DNA of 64,000 nucleotides from Salvator merianae (taxonomy: Eukaryota > Chordata > Lepidosauria > Squamata > Teiidae). Under the pieces are notes generated by a model. It was given only the letters and a program-made list of their open reading frames with translations, searched no databases and was not told the origin of the DNA. The DNA lies in the NCBI GenBank assembly GCA_003586115.2, contig QVOM02000034.1:140587846-140651845 (forward strand). Reading direction: 5' to 3'. Position numbers and translations under genes: made by a program. This document shows positions 44,016 through 53,883 of the stretch, one piece after another (position 1 is the stretch's first letter; every line of letters begins with the position of its first letter).

Positions 44016-47000
44016 GACAGAATAAGAAACCATGCTGTAGAACTGCAGTTAACATGATTACATACTTCAATAGATACTCCTCCTGGCCTGTTCATTCTGC
44101 CAGCCTCCTGTTTAAACAGCAGCCTTGGGTCTTCACAGGTCCTTGCAGTTGTTCCTGCTGGCTCCAAATCCGTTGCATGGATGTGCAACTTTTTTTTTCT
44201 AGGTTTTTTTCCCCACTTATAAATAGCTGACTGATGTAACCAAGTTATACTTTTGTTTCTTCAGCTGTAATTTGCATGCATATACTTGTACACTTATTAA
44301 ATTCAATTAAAAAAAAAGTGGAACCAATGTGATATACTAAAGGCCATAAGGACCCAGGAACCATAATGTTTTATGGGCTGCATCTTCTAGGCTATCTTGA
44401 ACGGGAAAAATAGTATCAGTCTGAATTTGGACAATAACTCCCCTCCTTTTCTCTTTGTTATTTTGAGTAGTTTTTATAAAAGCACATACCATACTGGAGC
44501 TAAAGGAATTGCTCTAAGCAATGCAAATGGCAGTTGCAATGTTACTAAAGGTCAATGTCTTTGTTTTGCAGTAAAGCAAGCCTTGCAGCTTGATGACTCC
44601 TGATTAAGTTTAGAACAAGTGATATCATGCAGATGAGAATTGTCAGCCTGGCACATTTGGTTAACACCTTTAGGTAAATCCTGCAACATCTGTCTTTGTT
44701 ATTACCTGATTAGTACCATCCTCAGAATTTGCCTAGGTGACTGGGTCATTGTTTTCCCTTCTGAGAAATGTGAACCTTTGCCCTATTACAAGCATATGTG
44801 ACCCTGCTCAGAGTCATGCTCCCCACCTTTTGCATTTTTAGAGGGAATTCCCCAAACATCCTTTCCCTTTCCTCCTTGACCTGCCCTTCTTCCCCAAAAA
44901 GGTATTTAAAAAACCTCATTTTGCCAAGACCGGAACAAGAAGAAGCAAGGTGCTGTAAACTGGGGTCCTCCAATCTATCCCCTTACTCTGCTGCTGAATC
45001 ACAAGGTGGGATCTTGAGTCTTGAGTGGAATCTGCCCCTTGCTCCTTCACTTTTAGTGAAGGCTTGAGTTCTGGGGAACAAGGGAAGGTCTTGGTTTTGC
45101 TCCCCTCTGCTACAAATCACCACTTTCTGAAGATTGTTGCCAGCTTTCCCAGTCAAACTTCTGCCTGCTGAGTCTTGCATCCAGCAAATACTCTTTTCCT
45201 CACTGCCTTTTGGCAAAACCTCCAAGCCTGCTACCAGTCTTGTTGTCAACAAGACTTTTTTTGCTGGATCATGGAGCAGTTCCACATTCCACCTTTACTC
45301 ACTGCCTCAAAAAATACAGGATCATTTTTAGCTCGTTAGATTCAAACTGACAAACAGAAGCCCTTTTTTAAAGAAGTGCTACCACTTCTCTGTGCAGTCA
45401 CTGCTTTAGACTTTATAAAATTCACTGAAGCATATAATCCTGTTAGCTCCTCAATATATTGTTTCAACCTTGTGATTGACAGTATAACAAGCTTCCAAAC
45501 TTCTACTGTGTTCATTGTCTGGTTCCTTTACTTGGTGTTTTTGCTGAACAATGGTCTGTACAATAAAGATTGTCAAATTTTGTATCTTAAAGCATTCAGA
45601 ATTCCTTTCTTTGGCCCACACCCTTATGATCCCCCACCGACATCAGCCAATTGCATTACCATGAAACCAACCTCATTTACACTAGGACCTTAGGGTAAAC
45701 TGAGAAAGTAATTACCCAAACCAGTGCATATCAGTTCATTCCATAACAAGGTGGTCTTCCAGACTGCCCAGGATATCAGCAAGAGTCTAAAGGAAGCTAT
45801 AGATCACCCTGTCCCTCTCTGTGCTGGTTGTCCACAATCATCTAAAGCACAACCACTCTGACTGCAGCACACTCCATTTGAGGTTCATGAGATCCTCCAG
45901 AGGATGATTTACATCATCTTTCCTTGGGATAGCTCCCTGGAACAGCACCTTGAACAGAGCTGTGCCAGGCAGGCATTTGGTAATTGTATGGAGGAGAAAG
46001 CAAGGCTGATAGGAAAACTGATAAAGGGAAAGAAAACAAGAGCACAGACACACAGTGCCCCAGTGCTGTAAAGTCATCTTTGTTCTGGTTGAATGACAGG
46101 ATGGAACAGCATTGCTAAGTGCTAGTGTTCTAAAGCTGATACGCTCTAGGGCAATATCTGGGATGGGAGGCAAGAACACTAGCTAGGGCAGGGAAAACCA
46201 GCATGGCTTGGGGAACGGGTTCACTGGGCACATCAACAGTGGGCCCAGAACACCACATAAAGCTATGGCAAGACTAAATAGACACCTGGCACAATTTCAC
46301 TACAACATGACACAAAACCAATGGGAAAGACAATCCAAAGTATGCAAAGGGACAGTGTTATACTTCTAGAGGATATGAGAGCCACAGAAGTGGAAGAAGT
46401 GTTGATGCACATAGGGGAGAAGGGAACAATTATGGGGGTTACCTATCAGACTTCACTCTCTCCATGGTAGTGCTTTGGGAGGGAGGGAAATGCTCTTCAT
46501 GGAGGGAATGGCCAACATTCAGAACACTCCCCCACAGAGTGCTGATGTTGTGAGCCACCCAAGTGTAGACCAGACAGGATGCCTAGGCTTTGTAAGAGCA
46601 GGCATCATAGTTTACCATGCATAACTAATCCAGACACATGGTCTTGATCTTGGAGTAATATTCAAGACAGAATTACAACACCTCTGCTCCCACATTTTGA
46701 ATCCAACTGCTTAAATGCAGTTTATGTTTTAATAGCCAGAGCAGAGATTCTGCTGTACTCCAACCTGGTCTCAGATGTCAAGGAAGTCCAGTCCTCCTCA
46801 TAGTTTTGTCAATTCCCATAGAACTTCCCAGGACACCCTCTTAGGTACTGAAAATTAGAAACATGACAAATAACTTCTGGGTAGAGGAAATGAACAGTTG
46901 ACAAGCAGAACAGGAGTTGTATGTAGAAACAACAGGGATAGGGGGTGCAGTCACATCTTTCCCTATGGAGAACAGAATATACACACTGCATCTTTCAAAG

Positions 47001-47027
47001 TGTGCAGAAATGCTGGAGTGACATGGA
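44016..47027. other. Intronic sequence, nothing recognised
   Basis: About 3 kb with only short open frames (for example 44983-45285 minus, 45838-46179 minus) that show no domain. This is the longest stretch of the intron without an identified transposon. Confidence 0.4.
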
Positions 47028-47445
47028 GAAGATTTTCTCCTAAGCAAACTTCAATGTGGAGAGATGGAGGGGGGAGGTTTCACCCTACTCCATCGGATTT
47101 CTTATCTCCTCAAGTGACAGGGAGATGGTGGGATCCGTCATTAGGGCTCTGAAGAAGTCTCCTCCCCAGCGGGGGAAGCAGCAATTTTGCAGCGGTCATG
47201 TATGGGAGGAACAGTGGAGCCAGAGGAATGTCAAGTGCCCGAGCACATTGTGAGTACCCTAAGGAGGCAGTAAGCTTGGCTGATCCACTTTTAAAATATT
47301 GAAAATCCAAGAGCAGCCATTAGAGTCTTCAGAAAAAAGTTTCTACAATTACAGCCCCAAGAGTATTCACAGATTGTCCAAATGGCTTAAATCCAGCATA
47401 ATTTTAAAGTATTTGTAGAGGCTTTAGTTTTTTAAGATATCACCT
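47028..47445 (+). mobile_element. L1 5'UTR fragment
   Basis: Matches 57764-58190 along its whole length: CTCCTAAGCAAACTTCAATG vs CTCTAAGCAAAGTGCAACG; AGTGACAGGGAG in both; AAGTCTCCTCCCCAGCGGGGG vs CAAGTCTCCCGCCCAGCGGGGG; and TATTTGTAGAGGCTTTAG vs CATTTGTAGAGGGTTTTAA. Only the 5' region is present, the reverse of the usual 5' truncation, so the rest was lost or displaced. The sequence directly after it belongs to a gypsy element. Confidence 0.7.
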
Positions 47446-47499
47446 AATGAGCATGGGAGCATTGGACAACTGGTTCTGGCCAATTCCTCAAAGCTCGAC

Positions 47500-48758
47500 A
47501 CAGGGCAGCCTCTTCTAACCCGGGTGGGCAATGTCTACATTCCACTGGCACTGAGATTCAAGATTTTACAATCAAAGCATGACAATTCAATAGCAAGACA
47601 ATTTGGCTTCCTTAAAATTTTCCTTACACTCAAATGATTCTACTAGTGGCCAGGCACACATAAAGATGTGGAGTGCTATGTACACTCCTGCCTCTCCAGC
47701 TGCAATTGGACATACAATTATCTGGTCCATTGTCGACCATTTTTCTAAAATGGTTCATTTCACTCTTTTAAAGAAAATCGCCTTTGCCTCTCTGTTGGCT
47801 AAGTTGTTTTTGGAATATATCTTTAAACTGCATGGGATACACAAATGTATTACCTCAGACAGAGAGATAAAAATGACAGTCACATTCTGGAAAACTTTCA
47901 CCTCCTATTGAACTGTCCTTTTCCTTTGCATATCATTGGAAACCAATGGAGCTACTGAATGTGTTAGCCAGATCTTAGAGCAATATTTCTGTTATTTTAC
48001 AAACTTCCAGCAAAAAGATTGGTCTTCATACTTGCCTTTAGCTGAATTTGCCTATAATCATTCTGATCATTCTTCATTACAGGTTTTCCCTTTTAAAGCT
48101 GTTTATGGGACTGATATGAATAAACTGTTACTTCCTGATTCCCAAAGTCCCTCTACTGTTTCTGATTGGACTAATTCCACAGAATTAGTCTGGTAGGAGC
48201 TGCGAGTTGCCTTAGAATTGGCCAAAGATGCCCATAAATCTGCAGCTGATAAATCCCACTCACTTGAGTATGAAATTAAGGTGGGGACATGGTTATCTTT
48301 TCACCCATCATATGAAGTACCCACGGCCTTTCAGGAAATTGGGCTACCATTACATCAAACCTTATAAAGTGATTACCCACATTAACCCTATTGCTTTCCA
48401 TTTGAAATTACCAAAACATATGAAAATACACTCTGGAGCCTCCCTTGAAGGAGTTTTCCCCCTCCCTGTTGTGTGATTCCAAAGCAGGTCCTCACCCCCA
48501 CATTAACACTAGAGATCATGAGCATTTTGAGATTTCTGACATCCTTGACTTAAGCATCTCCAGGGGAAAGCTACAATACCCATTTCACAGACTGGGCGTT
48601 CATGGCATGCACCGATTGGGCATTCATGAAGATACTGATGCCAAATGTTTGGTTCATGCTTTTCACTCCAGGTTTCCTACCAAACCTAGTCTGCTGTCCT
48701 CCCTCGTTGCACTCTCTGTTCAGAGGGAGGGAGACCTCCGGGGGTGGGGGTGGGGGGT
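47500..48758 (+). mobile_element. Ty3/gypsy chromovirus relic: integrase and chromodomain
   Basis: Frames follow gypsy integrase. Zinc-finger end (H-D-N-S-I-A-R-Q-F-G, V-E-C-Y-V-H-S-C) lies near 47575-47690; the core 47690-47911 has SIVDHFSKMVHF (first Asp), LHGIHKCITSDRE (second Asp), then ETNGATECVSQILEQYF with the Glu. DWSSYLPLAEFAYNHSDHSS lies at 48020-48080, and the post-core with K-x-G-T-W-L near 48270. A chromodomain-like stretch, EISDILDLSISRGKLQY then FHSRFPTKP, lies at 48520-48690. A G-rich polypurine tract (48739-48757) precedes the LTR. Several stops; inactive. Upstream pol is absent. Confidence 0.85.
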
Positions 48759-49154
48759 TGATAGTGTCAGCACCATGTCTACAATACTGTCATCTTTGTC
48801 TCTTTCCTGAACTCTGCCATTATTGTTGGCTCTGATCACAGATGCTGCCTTTCCTTGGTGTTTTGATTAGCCTCTGCTGTGTTCTGATAGTATTGCTGGG
48901 AACTAGTAGTTGTAGTCTACTAGGGCATGCTGAGCTCATTGGGAATATGGGAATGTACTGAGACTAGAATGCTTCTTATACCTTATGCTCACCTACCATC
49001 TTTGTAATCTGTTATCAAAAGAAAATTTGAGAACATGCTGAAATTACTTTCTGCCTTCTTCCTGAGCATGGGCCTAGGGTGGTGATTCTGATATGCTGGT
49101 CTTCACATAGACTGGTGAGTTAAAGAAATCACACTCTTTTGTTACAATTCCACA
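48759..49154 (+). mobile_element. Chromovirus 3' LTR
   Basis: Begins TGATAGTGTCAGCACC directly after the G-rich tract and ends GTTACAATTCCACA, giving TG...CA ends. The terminal TTCCACA is shared with the LTR ending at 31197. The right limit is inferred from that shared end; no 5' partner is present. Confidence 0.55.
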
Positions 49155-49689
49155 ATAATGGAATATTTTTGTCACAATCCTAATAATTTAACACAAAACA
49201 AACTCTAAAACTGTATCTAGGTTGCATGGCTCAAGAGACTGAAACTAACTCAGGCCTGCTCTTGAAGAAATGGGAGGTGTGTTCAGTATGGATGTGCACA
49301 AACCAAAAAATGCTGAGGGGTCCAGGGTCACTACTAGGCTCGATCTGGCCAGGTGAAATAGTGCAGTTTGCCCAGCAAAGACAAGTGCTGCTGTCCTGAG
49401 ATGGAAGCACCCCAAGAAAGGGAGGTAAGATCAACATCAAGGTGGGCCAGGAGGAATGGGAGAAATATAAATAGAAAGCTCAGTGTATGCAGAAGAGTGA
49501 CTTTTAACAGATGTCACTACTCAGAACTTTATCAGTCAGAAGAAGCTGGTGGGAAACAAGGGTCACCTGCTCTTGACAATGCCATAGGGCAGGGCAAATC
49601 AACAAGACACAAGGTGAGTGAAAGTGCATCCCCTTTCCCCATCTCAGTGAAAGTCAAGAATCCACAGGAGATATGCAATTGTTGATAGT
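49155..49689. other. Sequence 5' of a gypsy relic, partly gag-like
   Basis: The frame 49368-49685 includes a Cys-rich start but no clear zinc knuckle. It may be the decayed gag of the gypsy element that continues at 49690. Confidence 0.35.
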
Positions 49690-50031
49690 CAAAGATTGCA
49701 GGTGGAAAGTTTGGCTTACCCCATTCAGATCCCTCAGATGGATGGAAAACCAATGGCTGGGGCACAGCCAACCACTGCACAGTACCAATATTGTTACGAG
49801 TGGGAGAGCACTGGGAACTGGTTTACAGAAGCTCCCATGACAGTGCACCCCATCATCTTGGGATTAAATTGGTTGAAACACCATAGCCCTGCTATAGACT
49901 GGCATTGTGAAAAGGTGCACCTTCCCAAGCATTTGTACCAACACACTTGAAGGACACTGTTGAGCAGAAAGGGGAACCCAAGACAAGGACTATATTCTTG
50001 GGTATGGCAACTGGGGAGGAGATGGAGATAC
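49690..50031 (+). mobile_element. Ty3/gypsy relic, protease-side segment (left of copia)
   Basis: The frame 49696-49950 contains HPIILGLNWLKHHSPAIDWH, the conserved link between gypsy protease and RT (G-L-x-W-L-x-x-H-x-P-x-I-D-W). It runs into the copia insertion at 50032. The same element resumes at 53884. Confidence 0.75.
50027..50031 (+). repeat. Copia target-site duplication, left (GATAC)
   Basis: GATAC directly abuts the left LTR and is repeated at 53884-53888 directly after the right LTR. A 5-bp duplication is the rule for Ty1/copia integrases. Confidence 0.95.
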
Positions 50032-50381
50032 TGTCAAGTATTGAAAGAGTTAAGTAAGTCAGGAACAAAGAGTCACAATGAGTCAGCATTTCTTGACTAA
50101 GAGATTTATGATGTTGTTTACATAACTCTACCTGACAGTTGATGACGTCATTTGGAATGTTCATATCTTGTGTGTGTGCTATATAAGAAAGACAGTTAGT
50201 ACTTGTTTGACTAGTGAGGTCGAAGGAGTATAAGAGAGTTTTTCTCTCTCTGTAGATAACTGTAAATAAAGTTTATTAAATGAAAGTATCTAGTCTCTAG
50301 ATTTATTTGTCTATCTGACTACTAGCTGAGCTTGACTAGTGATCTGACTCCAGGCCAAATTCCACTATATACTCTCTGTCA
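50032..50381 (+). repeat. Copia left LTR
   Basis: TGTCAAGTATTG ... CTCTCTGTCA. Contains TGACGTCA (50143-50150), a CREB/ATF-type palindrome; a TATATAA box (50180-50186); and AATAAA (50265-50270) 80 bp downstream, giving a plausible short U3-R-U5 layout. Confidence 0.95.
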
Positions 50382-50396
50382 GGTTATGAGGCCCAG
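50382..50396 (+). promoter_or_regulatory. Copia primer-binding site, initiator tRNA-Met internal (half-tRNA) type
   Basis: GGTTATGAGGCCCAG starts at the first base after the LTR. It is complementary to bases 26-39 of initiator tRNA-Met (anticodon stem and loop), except for one extra A. It does not match the tRNA 3' end. Drosophila copia and yeast Ty5 are known to prime with a tRNA-Met cleaved in the anticodon loop at this place. Confidence 0.75.
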
Positions 50397-50562
50397 TTTT
50401 GCGGTGGCTGTGAGGCAGACCCGTGTGATACCTCATATGCTTGTTAGTCTGAAGGCAAATAATCCGTTTCAAGAAGAGAAAAGAGACTGTGTTGAGTAGT
50501 TGAAGCAGCATTGTTTAAAGTAAGGAATCCGGTGTTAGAAGGGAGAAAGAGCCTATCTGTTT

Positions 50563-52611
50563 GTGGAAATGGCTGCCCATACTGCTCTGGTTTTACAGCA
50601 GAAATTTGAAAAGCTGAATGACCGCAATTACCTCACCTGGTCAGAACGTATGAAAGCTGTTTTAATTACAGAGGATCTTTATGATTCCTGTATCACTTTG
50701 CCAGCTGTTGATAGTGCTGATGAAAGGCAAAGAGACAGAAAAGCTCGAGCTACAATTATTCTTGGTCTAGAAAGCTCGCAGTTGATGGCTGTAAGACATC
50801 TAGAAAACGCTAAAGAAGTTTGGGACACTCTACGGCAAACATATCAGCGTATTTCTGCTGGAAGCAAGATGCTGTTAACCAGAAAGTTATACAACCTAAA
50901 ATTGAAACCGGATGGCTGTTTAAATAGCCATATAAATGAGATGAGAATGATTTTTGCTGATTTAGCTGACAGAGGTCTGCAGTATGAAGAGGCTCACCGT
51001 GCTTACATACTATTGTCTTCATTACCTAAAACTTATGATGCAGTTGTAGACTCTTTTCAAGGAATTGATGAAGACACATTAAATTTTTCCTTAGTAGTCA
51101 CACGTTTGCAGGAGTGGACTGAGCAAAAGAAACTAACACGCCAAGAAGAGGTTACGTCAGACAAGGCAATAAACATTAAATCTGAACCTTTGAGTGCCTT
51201 GGCAGTGAAAAAGTGCCACTTCTGTCACAGGAAAGGACATCTTATTAAAGACTGTTGGAAACGCAAACAACAGGCGTCCATTTCTCGTCAGAAAGAGAGC
51301 AGCAAGCGGTATGCTGACAATTATAATGCTTCTGATAAGCGACACAATAGGTCGACTGCTTTGCTAATGGCAGTCAGTAAGAAGAATTCGGCCAATCCCA
51401 TGTGGTACGTGGACAGCGGAAGCTGTGAACATTTTTCATCCAGAAGGGACAATTTAACTGACATTCACCAGATTGAGGCGAGAGATGTAAAGCTGGCTGA
51501 TGGACATACCTGCACCGTCCATGAAGCGGGAACCGCTTACATTCCTCAAATGAACACTTCTATTAGTAATGTTATTGTGGCTGACACTTTAAAGTATTCA
51601 CTGTTGAGTGTGTCAAGACTCACAAGTGAAGGGTATAGAGTGCTCTTTCATGGGGAGGTTTGTCTAATTTCTGAAAATGGCAAACTATATGGAAAGGCAA
51701 TTAAAGAAAATGGTCTATACAGATTGATAGACATATCTGATAATGAAGAAGATGCTATAAATTGTATTTCGAATAAACCTTTGCATATTTCTTGCATACA
51801 TTATTACCATAGAATTTTCAGACATTGTTCTTTCTCCAGAGTAAAACATATGGCTAAACTATCTAATATTGAAATTAAACCTTGTGACAAATATCTAGAA
51901 TGTAGAGTTTGTGCAGAAACCAAGGTAAAAGCTTTTCCTATAGCCAAATACAGTGATAGGAGATCAATGAAACCTTTTCAACTAGTCCATACAGATGTTG
52001 CTGGTCCATTCAGCCCAAGTCAGGGAGGTCATAAATGGATTATGGTAATTATTGATGATTATAGCAGATTTACATACACATATTTACTTAAGTCAAAGGC
52101 TCAGGTGTATGATAAAATGAAGGACTGGCTGAACATGATTTCTACCCAATTTGGTTGTACAGTGCAGGAGGTACAATCTGATAGGGGAGAAATGATGTCT
52201 AAGGCTATAGCAGATTTGTTTAGAACACGAGGCATTATACATAGAAAAACCAATCCGTACTGTTCAGCTGAAAATGGTGTAGCTGAACGACGAATTGGAT
52301 TAATTCAAGAAATGTACAGGGCCATGTTATCTGATGCTAAAATGCCACATTATTTCTGGGGAGAAGCAGTAGCTAGTAGTACTTATGTTTTGAACCGAAT
52401 ATATTCTTCTACTGTTGGTAATACTCCATATTTTATGTTTAATGGTAAGGAACCTGATGTAAAGCACATGAGGATCTTTGGCTCATATGCTCATGTATTG
52501 ATACCCAGGGCACAAAGAAGAAAGAGAGACAAAATTTCACAGAGATTACGTTTTGTAGGGTATGAAGAAAATACAAAGGGGTATCGTTTCTCTCTGAGTT
52601 ATAGTGTATAA
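50563..52611 (+). CDS. Copia Gag-protease-integrase polyprotein, truncated before RT
   Basis: Open frame of 682 codons. Residues 1-190: copia-type Gag (UBN2-like; NYLTWSERMKAVL). Residues 218-231: CCHC zinc knuckle (C218, C221, H226, C231). Residues 282-286: protease active site YVDSG (D284). Residues 416-450: integrase HHCC finger (H416, H421, C447, C450). Core: D478 (HTDVAGPF), D540 (QSDRGE), E575 (NGVAERR). VGYEENTKGYRF near 665 is the end of the integrase region. The frame runs to a stop 7 codons later, at the junction with displaced RT sequence. No internal stop or frameshift occurs, so Gag, protease and integrase look potentially functional; RT does not follow. Confidence 0.92.
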   Translation: MEMAAHTALVLQQKFEKLNDRNYLTWSERMKAVLITEDLYDSCITLPAVDSADERQRDRKARATIILGLESSQLMAVRHLENAKEVWDTLRQTYQRISAGSKMLLTRKLYNLKLKPDGCLNSHINEMRMIFADLADRGLQYEEAHRAYILLSSLPKTYDAVVDSFQGIDEDTLNFSLVVTRLQEWTEQKKLTRQEEVTSDKAINIKSEPLSALAVKKCHFCHRKGHLIKDCWKRKQQASISRQKESSKRYADNYNASDKRHNRSTALLMAVSKKNSANPMWYVDSGSCEHFSSRRDNLTDIHQIEARDVKLADGHTCTVHEAGTAYIPQMNTSISNVIVADTLKYSLLSVSRLTSEGYRVLFHGEVCLISENGKLYGKAIKENGLYRLIDISDNEEDAINCISNKPLHISCIHYYHRIFRHCSFSRVKHMAKLSNIEIKPCDKYLECRVCAETKVKAFPIAKYSDRRSMKPFQLVHTDVAGPFSPSQGGHKWIMVIIDDYSRFTYTYLLKSKAQVYDKMKDWLNMISTQFGCTVQEVQSDRGEMMSKAIADLFRTRGIIHRKTNPYCSAENGVAERRIGLIQEMYRAMLSDAKMPHYFWGEAVASSTYVLNRIYSSTVGNTPYFMFNGKEPDVKHMRIFGSYAHVLIPRAQRRKRDKISQRLRFVGYEENTKGYRFSLSYSV

Positions 52612-53491
52612 TTTACTCAATAAGCAGTTCAAGATCAAAGATCTTGGTACACCACAGAAATATTTAGGGCTTGAAATTAGCTTCACTAATAAAGGTATGA
52701 CTCTAAGTCAAACAACAAAGATTAAACAATTGTTGGCAAGAACTAATATGTATGAGTCTAAGCCCATATCAACTCCTATGTTAGCTAATTATCAAAAGGT
52801 TGAGAATGATGAACAATTTAACAACGTTGACATTTATAGATCAGTAGTTGGGAGTTTAATGTATTTAGCCAACTGGACTAGGCCAGATATCAGCTATGCT
52901 GTACACACATTAAGCAGAAAAGTGGACAGCCCTACTAATAGCAACTGGCAAGCTGCAAAACGAGTGTTGAGATATTTAAAGAAAACAGAAGACATTGGAC
53001 TCAATTTCAATATAGATGAAAGTCAAATTGTAGCATTTGCTGATAGTTCTTTTGCAGATTTAGAAAACCACAAATCCTGTACAGGATACATTGTAAAATG
53101 TGCTGGTGTTCCAATAATTTGGAAGTCTAGAAAACAAGACCTAGTAACTCAATCTGCAACTGAAGCAGAGTTTTGTGCAGTCTCCCAGTGTTGTTCTGAG
53201 GTAGAATGGTTTTTTCAATTGGTTAAAGAATTAGGAATTGAATGTGACAAGCCAATACCAATCTATTGTGACTCACAAAGTTGTATAAAACTAGCAGAGA
53301 AGGGAAACCCTCAGACAAGAACGAAATATATCGCAGTAAGGTATGAAAATGTCAAAAATCTTATAGAGCGAAAGTTTATTACACTGCCATATGTTGAATC
53401 TGAAAACAATCTTGCAGATATATTTACAAAACCTTTGTCAAATGTAAAATTTGAACAATTTGTAGAAATGCTTGGTTTATTTACAATGTAA
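52604..53491 (+). pseudogene. Copia RT C-terminus and RNase H remnant
   Basis: Frame of 295 codons, one base out of step with the upstream frame. It starts at F-K-I-K-D-L-G, the segment just after the RT active site (Y-V-D-D), so all RT catalytic motifs are missing. PISTPM, YRSVVGSLMYL and TRPDISYAV are the conserved RT end. RNase H carries FADSSFAD (D147), QSATEAEF (E187) and IYCDSQS (D223) and ends with NNLADIFTKPL. There is no start signal of its own; it is the 3' part of pol left by the deletion. Confidence 0.9.
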
Positions 53492-53513
53492 AGAATTGTG
53501 ATCTTATGTTCCT

Positions 53514-53523
53514 GAAGAAGGGA
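53514..53523 (+). promoter_or_regulatory. Copia polypurine tract
   Basis: GAAGAAGGGA immediately precedes the right LTR, the expected place of plus-strand priming. Confidence 0.85.
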
Positions 53524-53883
53524 TGTCAAGTATTGAAAGAGTTAAGTAAGTCAGGAACAAAGAGTCACAATGAGTCAGCATTTCTTGACTAAGAGATTTA
53601 TGATGTTGTTTACATAACTCTACCTGACAGTTGATGACAGTTGATGACGTCATTTGGAATGTTCATATCTTGTGTGTGTGCTATATAAGAAAGACAGTTA
53701 GTACTTGTTTGACTAGTGAGGTAGAAGGAGTATAAGAGAGTTTTTCTCTCTCTGTAGATAACTGTAAATAAAGTTTATTAAATGAAAGTATCTAGTCTCT
53801 AGATTTATTTGTCTATCTGACTACTAGCTGAGCTTGACTAGTGATCTGACTCCAGGCCAAATTCCGCTATATACTCTCTGTCA
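53524..53883 (+). repeat. Copia right LTR
   Basis: Same as the left LTR except for an extra 10-bp copy of TTGATGACAG and two substitutions (C to A in GAGGTAGAAGG; A to G in TTCCGCTAT). TGACGTCA is at 53645, TATATAA at 53682 and AATAAA at 53767. Confidence 0.95.

Larger units (their letters stand above)
50032..53883 (+). mobile_element. Ty1/copia LTR retrotransposon, young, RT-deleted derivative
   Basis: Complete outer structure: 350-bp left LTR (50032-50381), primer site, gag-protease-integrase frame, RNase H, polypurine tract, 360-bp right LTR (53524-53883), and GATAC target duplication. The LTRs differ by two substitutions and a 10-bp tandem duplication (TTGATGACAG) in the right one. Total length 3852 bp against about 5 kb for a full element, because a segment between integrase and the RT C-terminus is missing. 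Inserted in plus orientation into a Ty3/gypsy relic, antisense to MARCHF8. Ty1/copia elements are rare in vertebrates. Confidence 0.95.

Noticed and set aside
50563..53491. Copia element as a domesticated host gene
   Set aside because: It has intact LTRs, target duplication and near-zero LTR divergence, so it is a recent transposon and not an exapted gene.
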